Shown here piece after piece: positions 58,901 through 64,000 of a stretch of 64,000 nucleotides of DNA. The notes beneath the pieces were generated by a model. The model searched no databases. It saw only the letters and a program-made list of their open reading frames with translations, and was not told the DNA's origin. The position numbers were made by a program, and so were the translations under genes. Every line of letters starts with the position of its first letter. Within the stretch, counting starts at the first letter, position 1. Source of the stretch: Mytilus galloprovincialis (taxonomy: Eukaryota; Mollusca; Bivalvia; Mytilida; Mytilidae); contig NC_134841.1 in NCBI RefSeq assembly GCF_965363235.1, forward strand, positions 58,797,078 through 58,861,077. Direction: 5' to 3'.

Positions 58901-59543
58901 TTGGCTAGCGAAGATGCAAGTCTTTATAGCCAGTTTTTTTCTAATTTACAGGCTTATCCAAAATAATATTAATTGAAAGAAAGAGGAATACCGAATTTGT
59001 AAAACAACGATATTTTTATGAAATGTGTCCAGCGGCAAAAACGAAAGTCTTCCTTTAACGTTGAAGGCGTAGTATCGACAACTTTTAGCTTCGTTATAAG
59101 CACATCGAATGAGCTATAAAAAAAAACTAAGCTTATTTAAAGTAGTCTTCGTTTAATTTGTCCAGAGAACTGTGAAAGATGAATGGAATTTCCTACAAAT
59201 AAGTGTTTTTCAAGCTCATTTGTCATAATACACATAACATTTTCGCGGTTCATTGAATACGAAATTTGGTCAATGCTTTCACACCCAAATAAAATTACAA
59301 AAAAGAATCACAAAGTCTTAGGTGCCTGTGGTATTTGTATCATAGCATCTTATATACAGCATAAATCACTACCGTGGTATATCATGTGTGTTTATTTTTA
59401 TGACAAAATATTGTGTATGCTTTAAACCCGTTCAAGACGACATGAATACATATATAAATAAGTAAACTTGACTATTTTGAAACATAATTATACTTACATG
59501 CTGATAACAACAAGAACAAAGGAACTGACTTCGTCATAGCCAT
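52966..59543 (-). CDS. Secreted C-type lectin gene with a duplicated exon 2-3 cassette
   Basis: Minus-strand exons: 1 (59498-59543, signal peptide MAMTKSVPLFLLLSA), 2B (58654-58751), 3B (58107-58197), 2A (55772-55869), 3A (53525-53615) and 4 (52966-53189). All have GT/AG ends. Using 1-2A-3A-4 gives 152 residues, a typical single-CTLD lectin: CPSGWFVGYNSSCYLF, WVQAS, HYCLSLGGHLARIES, EYWIDGIDD, then GEPNDGYGNED and LWNDDDCSKHQFSICE. EPN plus WND are the calcium/sugar-binding motifs and predict mannose-type specificity. It is secreted and a humoral recognition role is plausible. Cassette B has Ser for the conserved Cys in exon 3 (HYSLSLGG). Only one exon 4 was found. Whether A and B are alternatives, or B is dying, is not known. 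Confidence 0.85.
53870..53935 (-). repeat. Family A fragment, antisense
   Basis: GATTGCCAATGAGCCAACTT resembles the antisense 3' end of family A; it lies in a lectin intron. Confidence 0.5.
54290..54480 (+). repeat. Interspersed repeat family A, in a lectin intron
   Basis: Landmarks CTCGTATGAATTG, CAGGGCCTTTAATTGC, TTATGTGGTATGGG, AAAGCCGTACCGTGACC and CAATCATAACACATC. Confidence 0.8.
54572..54840 (+). repeat. Interspersed repeat family B
   Basis: TGCCCCATTTATGGGC, then TCTGGTCTGTGTGTCCG, TTAAAGTTTTTGGTCGAGG, CAACTTGAAACTTAGTACAC, ATAGAAAATGATAGTG and GGGGACACATCTTG. Antisense counterpart at 4950-5310. Confidence 0.75.
55160..55240 (-). repeat. Hammerhead-core repeat end, antisense, damaged core
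   Basis: On the minus strand, GAGTCTTTTGTAGACGAAAC, then GCGCGTCTGGCGTA and the tail CCTGGTATCTATGATGAG. The CTGATGA box is altered. Lies in a lectin intron. Confidence 0.75.
55913..56130. mobile_element. MITE, 218 bp, TA target duplication
   Basis: The ends CTGTAAACCAACTTATTTTC plus GCG and the inverted match flank a centre rich in TCGCGAAA motifs. TA lies on both sides (55911-55912, 56131-56132). This is typical of Tc1/mariner-derived MITEs. Located in a lectin intron, next to exon 2A. Confidence 0.9.
56302..57578. mobile_element. PIF/Harbinger-like non-autonomous element, 1.28 kb
   Basis: Terminal inverted repeats GGCCACACCAATTTAATTTC (left) and a near match on the right; a TAA duplication flanks it (56299-56301, 57579-57581). 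GG ends and a 3-bp TAA duplication fit PIF/Harbinger. No transposase is present. The inside includes antisense repeat pieces near 56575-56625 and 57040-57110. Confidence 0.8.
58843..58916. mobile_element. 74-bp foldback hairpin with 9-bp target duplication
   Basis: Arms starting CATCTTCGCTAGCC and ending GGCTAGCGAAGATG enclose a TTCTCT-type loop between CTCCCG and CGGGAG, with one or two arm mismatches. CAAGTCTTT occurs immediately on both sides (58834-58842 and 58917-58925). It sits in the lectin gene's first intron. Confidence 0.9.
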
Positions 59544-59544
59544 G

Positions 59545-61454
59545 AACTTTCGAATGATCTAGTACTAAAATTTATAATCGTCGACTCTTTCACTAGTTAT
59601 AATATCTAAACTAAGGTACTATGGTATCTTGATTTTCTCCTGTTTCCTTAATTTCAGTGTAACCTTGTCAAGAACTTCATATAATAATGACCTGCAATTC
59701 AAGACTTAGATAACCTTGTTTTGTTGTAGGATATATTTGATTGGATGAAACATTTACTTCTGTGCACTAGTTCTATATATGTATATTGTTATGTCATAAA
59801 TGTAGGTATAAAATGGAAAAGCAACGAGAATAACTTCTTCGGTTAACAACAAATAACGACTAGTTAAAAATTAAATACAGTCAGGATTCTACTTCGTCAA
59901 AATTATCTCCCCATTACGCCAGTTCATTTTCACAATCGTATAAATGGAAGCCATTGTAGGGATGACGCGCTGCCAATTGTGCTCTTGGAAACCGATAAAT
60001 TTATCCACATTGCACCATTACGACTCTTATATGCCATTTGTATTTTAAAAAACAAATGTACCAACTAGCAAATGAGCATCAGTTAATGGTCTTGTCTGCA
60101 TTGATTCAACTTAAAACTATTGTCTGATCGGTTTGTTAGGTGGAATTTCCGAAAATTCCTAAACATTTAAAAAAATTCTAATTAAATATTTCGTGGAAGG
60201 GCAGACTAGATTTTTGTTAGTGGTTGAAAACTATAAATATAGAATAAAGGACTTTTTGTTTTTGATACTGACTTTATCACAGTAAAATATCAGGTGAGCC
60301 CGAAGGAAGACTGTCATCAAGTACTTTTAGTTAAAAAAAAAATATCTATTCTAACACACCTACTCTGTTTTTGTGATTCATTAGATAGGTATTTCACTTG
60401 ACCCATATATTTCATCTTTTAGCACTGTGATTTTTTTAAGTTATAAAGTCAACCTGTAGCTTTGATATATAAAAAATATAGAATCTGAAGCGAGACGATG
60501 TATGAAATATTCTTACTTTGTACGATATCAAGACAAGATGTTCAACTCAAACACGCCCTAACATAAAAAGGTGTACTCGATTTTCTCTTTTCGATACAAT
60601 TGTTACCCTTTTTTTGGATTTTTTCTTGAGTCACATAATGGAAGGGCAGACACGAAAATTACTGAACTAATAGATTGATATGTTTTCCGTCCGTGGTAAA
60701 AAAAAATTTAAATCGGAGGTTATGACGTTACGCACGGTATTCGGTCTATTTTTCATTTGACCATTTCTTCATGCATAAGTAGGACAAAAAGAAATCAATT
60801 CTGCGTATTATTAAATAATTACTGGTCTTGATTCATCATTCGAATCGAAATTAAATCAAACCTGATTTTAATAAATTTAATGTTATGTATTATTACATAA
60901 TTAAGCAATGATTCCGTGTTCATAATGCTATTTTTGCCGTGTAAGACGTAACAACAATAACTAACCATCCAAATATAAACGAAGAAAACATATAAACTAT
61001 TAAATGAATTTTGATAAAATTTGTACAGATGGGATATAATATGATCATATTTATGGTGTGAAACGGTGGAGATAAATATCCTGTCAGTTCGCAATCGAGC
61101 GGCTATTTACGAAAATCAAAAGAGCTGTAAGATTTGAAAATTCGAGTATACAAAAATGATAGTACGCATTTTGATATATCAATATTTTCACATAAATTAT
61201 AGAAAAGGTTCGCTATCTCTACATGAAAATGTGATTTTATTTAATATTACGTACACATTTTTATTTCTAACACAGCTTCTCTCATTTTTATTTTTTTTAG
61301 TATTTTCCGTGTCTCCCTTAAATGTTACCATAGAGCAAATATTCAAGATTTTTCAGTACCATGATATTTTAGGGTATTTTAAATTTGTGACAGACAAATA
61401 CAATATGAAAAACTGACATGTGATTTTTTTCAAGATTTGTTTAAGCCTTTAATA
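59545..61454. other. Upstream of the lectin gene, no gene recognised
   Basis: Should contain the lectin promoter, though no clear TATA box was fixed. The rest is AT-rich, without recurring repeats or exon-like sequence. Confidence 0.3.
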
Positions 61455-61458
61455 TTAA

Positions 61459-62013
61459 AGTCATATGAAACGAGTGAGTGGTGAAAAATAATGTTTTTCC
61501 AATTCTTGAACCAATGCATGTATGTATCACAAACTAAGTCCTCTGTGCACGATTTTATCATTATTTACGCAAATATATCGTATAATCGTCAATTTTTTTT
61601 CTCTCTGTCTGTTATGATTTAACAAATATGGCTGCTCATTAAATGCCGTGTTTTGAAGCCGAAGTTTACCGATTGTCACCTTATAGTAAATAAATAACAA
61701 AAAGCATGGGTATTGAGCACGTGCTTAACATGTACAATCAGGTAATTGTTTATTTTAATGACAGATTCATGCGTATTGCGATCACCGGATTTTTACGAGG
61801 AGGGTTACGCTCAGGTCAATATGCATACGGAAAATATGTCGGCGAATTGCTTCATGGAAGCAAGCAATTAAAAATAAGTAAACTTCTTCTAAATGTGGAC
61901 AAATTAAAGAATTTTCCTCAGAAAAAAGTATATGTACAAAAGTTTTATAATGAAAACTATCCATTTAGTTGAACAGATGCATATTTTTTTTTAATTTGAG
62001 GTTTCATATGACT
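61459..62013. mobile_element. piggyBac-like MITE, 555 bp, TTAA borders
   Basis: The ends read AGTCATATGAAAC and its complement, each bordered by TTAA (61455-61458, 62014-62017), the piggyBac target. An 88-residue frame (61706-61972; ITGFLRGGLRSGQYAYG) lies inside but shows no piggyBac transposase signature. The element call rests on short TIRs and TTAA. Confidence 0.6.
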
Positions 62014-62017
62014 TTAA

Positions 62018-62678
62018 GGAAATGCTATTTATTTCATCAATTTCCACCAAGTTGTCCGTGTCTCCCGAAAATGTTACCACGTCCAAATTGAACGTTATTT
62101 GCACGGAACGTCAATGTAACGTAATATATATAATTTTATTTTCCATTGTCTGAAAGTTTAGAATTTGTGTGTCTTTAGCATTTGACACGTTCTCATCAAT
62201 GTTTTGTAAACCTTTCAATGATCTTAAAGGCGTCGAAGTTTTTGGTAAAAAATAAGTTTTCTATAATACTTTGGAACATTTGAAGGCTAACATTTATACT
62301 CTTAAAGCAATAAACAGCTTTTGTACTGGCTGTATCCACGCGATATATTAATAGTAGTTAAACATCAAAATGTCAGCTGTATTAAAATATAGTGCAAAGC
62401 TTTGACGTTTTGTACAGAAGTCGGTTGAAATAATTGAAAAACTACGTCGAGTAACGTTAGTATACCATTACTAAACCAAATACTGTGCATTTTCTACATC
62501 CAACTTGAAAGATAGCCATGTCGTCGACTTGATATCTAATTGTTCTGTTTAACTATGTTCTAGATAAATTGAAAACTTATGCAAATGGTGTTTTTAAAAT
62601 AAAACACTTCGTAATTGAGAAGAAAATTGCCATTTTATTTGTTTCTATTAACTTTTAAAAATTTTGTCACTATAGGTA
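62018..62678. other. No feature recognised
   Basis: AT-rich, without exons or recurring repeats. Confidence 0.3.
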
Positions 62679-62679
62679 C

Positions 62680-63808
62680 CGATTATCAGGTTATCTGCAT
62701 GTTGATATCGTAAAATATCAGCTGCGAGACATAATATGAAGCTTTTTGTCGAGTGAGCGTAGCGAACGAGATCAACAAGCCTTCATATAATGTCAAGCAG
62801 CTGATATTTTACAATATAAATACAGTCGACTCTCGTTATGTCGAAGTCAGCCGGACCAGAGAAATATTTCGAGATACACGTAGTTCGACTCAAACGAACA
62901 CCGGAAGTTCGACAATCTAAGAGACACAACTCTTGCTTAGCTTGGTAAAGCTAAAATAAATCCGGGTGAATATGACAAGGGGATCGATATTCTAGTATCA
63001 GATCGATGTATTTGTATGTCACAGTCTTTTATTATTATAATGACTGTTATTTTTACTTATTCAATTGTTTCAATTAAAAAAAAATCCTATGGCTTTTCCA
63101 AGAGAGTAATTTCCAATTGACAGTTTCGTAATTCAGGTCGCTAATAGCTAACAAAATTGTTTATTCTCGGATACAAGAGATTTAAGAAAATTTTGATTTC
63201 TATTCATTTTGTTTTATCTCACTCTTTGTTTTCAAAAGAACATATAATAAGATTAAAGACGCCGTTTGAGTAGTTTTTAGGTGATCATCAACGGAAGCCA
63301 TAATCCTCACTTTATACACACCCAAGCTCATTAGTGTAAATCACAAATTAATTGTTTTGTAAACAATTGAAATACTTTTTCATGAACATCAACAATTTAT
63401 CACTAATTATTTGTAAAAATTCTACAAAAGATAATCTTAGGAAAACACTCATGGAAATAGCATGTCATTAATCAATACAGTGGTCAGTGACCGGAAATTT
63501 AATTACACGTGTATTGTCAGATTAACTCTTCAATCCATTTAAATCCCGGAGGTCATGTTTTGACATATGTGTATTAGTTCGAGATAAAAAATGATTTTTG
63601 AATGCTTTTGTTAACCTTGGGACCGTAAATTTAGTTCGACTCAACCGAAATTTCGACTCATCCAATTTCGACTCATCAGGAGTCGAATTACATACTTTTG
63701 TATGGAATAAAGTTTGGGACCACGTGAAAACTTCGACTCATCCGAAATTTCGTGTCAACCGAGTTCGAGACAACGAGAGTTAACTGTATGCAGATAATCT
63801 GATAATCG
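62680..63808. mobile_element. Foldback hairpin interrupted by a Tigger-like element
   Basis: The left arm starts CGATTATCAGGTTATCTGC and continues through GTAAAATATCAGCTGC. The right arm is split: ...GCAGCTGATATTTTAC up to 62822, then TGCAGATAATCTGATAATCG after 63787. Without the insert the hairpin is about 163 bp. The loop is around GTGAGCGTAGCGAACG. Confidence 0.8.
62823..63786. mobile_element. Tigger/pogo-like non-autonomous element, TA duplication
   Basis: The ends CAGTCGACTCTCGTTATGTC and (inverted) CAGTTAACTCTCGTTGTCTC, with TA on each side (62821-62822, 63787-63788). CAG ends with CTCTCGTT are typical of Tigger elements. Subterminal repeats of TTCGACTCA occur near both ends. No transposase frame survives. 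It sits in the right arm of the foldback. Confidence 0.8.
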
Positions 63809-63874
63809 ATTTATCGGGCTAAATTTGCGTGTTTCGGAAGTGGTTTCTTTGTTTCACCAGCACACAAAAGATGA

Positions 63875-63985
63875 CTTGATAAGTTCGGGTCAAAGTTATT
63901 AACGTCGGTTCAAACATTATGACGTCGCTGATATGTCCGGGTCAAAGTTATTAAGGCCGGGTCAACGTATTTGACGTCACAAAGA
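63875..63985. repeat. Degenerate short tandem repeat
   Basis: About four imperfect copies of GGGTCAAAGTTATTAACGTC, alternating with GACGTC-like sequence. Confidence 0.6.
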
Positions 63986-64000
63986 CATGATACGGAATAA

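Noticed and set aside
61706-61972. Stand-alone host gene
   Set aside because: Lies inside a TTAA-bordered element, has no splice or promoter context and no recognised family.
63598-63783. 61-aa plus-strand frame
   Set aside because: Consists of subterminal TTCGACTCA repeats of the Tigger-like element.

Overview
This is an AT-rich, intron-bearing invertebrate window that looks like a bivalve mollusc, most probably a mussel (Mytilus or a close relative). The evidence is secreted C-type lectin exons, DIRS and Gypsy retroelements, a Mutator-like transposase exon, and many interspersed repeats typical of mussel DNA. The species call is an inference from sequence style; no search was run.

Layout. 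0-7 kb: a minus-strand multi-exon gene for a hydrophilic protein with proline-rich repeats (last exon 1987-3764, small exons out to 6428). 7-10.6 kb: A-rich low-complexity DNA, two foldback hairpins, a small TIR element and one isolated C-type lectin exon (9671-9771, minus). 11-17.4 kb: a broken DIRS-type tyrosine-recombinase retroelement, split by a 2.3 kb element made of ~500 bp tandem units, followed by a 30-bp minisatellite. 18-35 kb: repeat-rich DNA with several copies of a ~330 bp repeat bearing a hammerhead-ribozyme-like core, plus a small secreted-protein gene (22.1-25.4 kb, plus) and a Mutator-like transposase exon (33.7-33.9 kb, minus). 35.8-44.6 kb: a young, nearly whole Gypsy-type LTR element on the minus strand. 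Besides gag and pol it carries a cysteine/histidine-rich ORF and a full TatD-type metal-dependent nuclease ORF. 45.0-48.4 kb: a 3.36 kb foldback element with ~530 bp inverted arms. 49.6-52.0 kb: a paralogue of the secreted-protein gene (plus). 53.0-59.5 kb: a minus-strand C-type lectin gene whose exon 2-3 pair is duplicated in phase. 55.9-64 kb: TIR elements, a 74-bp hairpin with a 9-bp target duplication, and a Tigger-like element nested in a foldback.

Host genes. Two families were duplicated locally. The secreted-protein paralogues keep the same intron positions, TATA region and first donor site, but differ at the C-terminus. The lectin family is present as a near-complete gene with a second exon cassette, an isolated exon at 9.7 kb and a decayed exon at 44.7 kb. 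Mobile elements separate and interrupt these copies.

Most interesting: (1) the Gypsy element carrying an intact-looking TatD nuclease ORF and a zinc-finger-like ORF where other elements carry env; (2) the hammerhead-core repeat, arranged like animal retrozymes; (3) the phase-symmetric lectin exon cassette that has lost one conserved cysteine. Splice sites and exon boundaries were read by eye and no transcript evidence was available.
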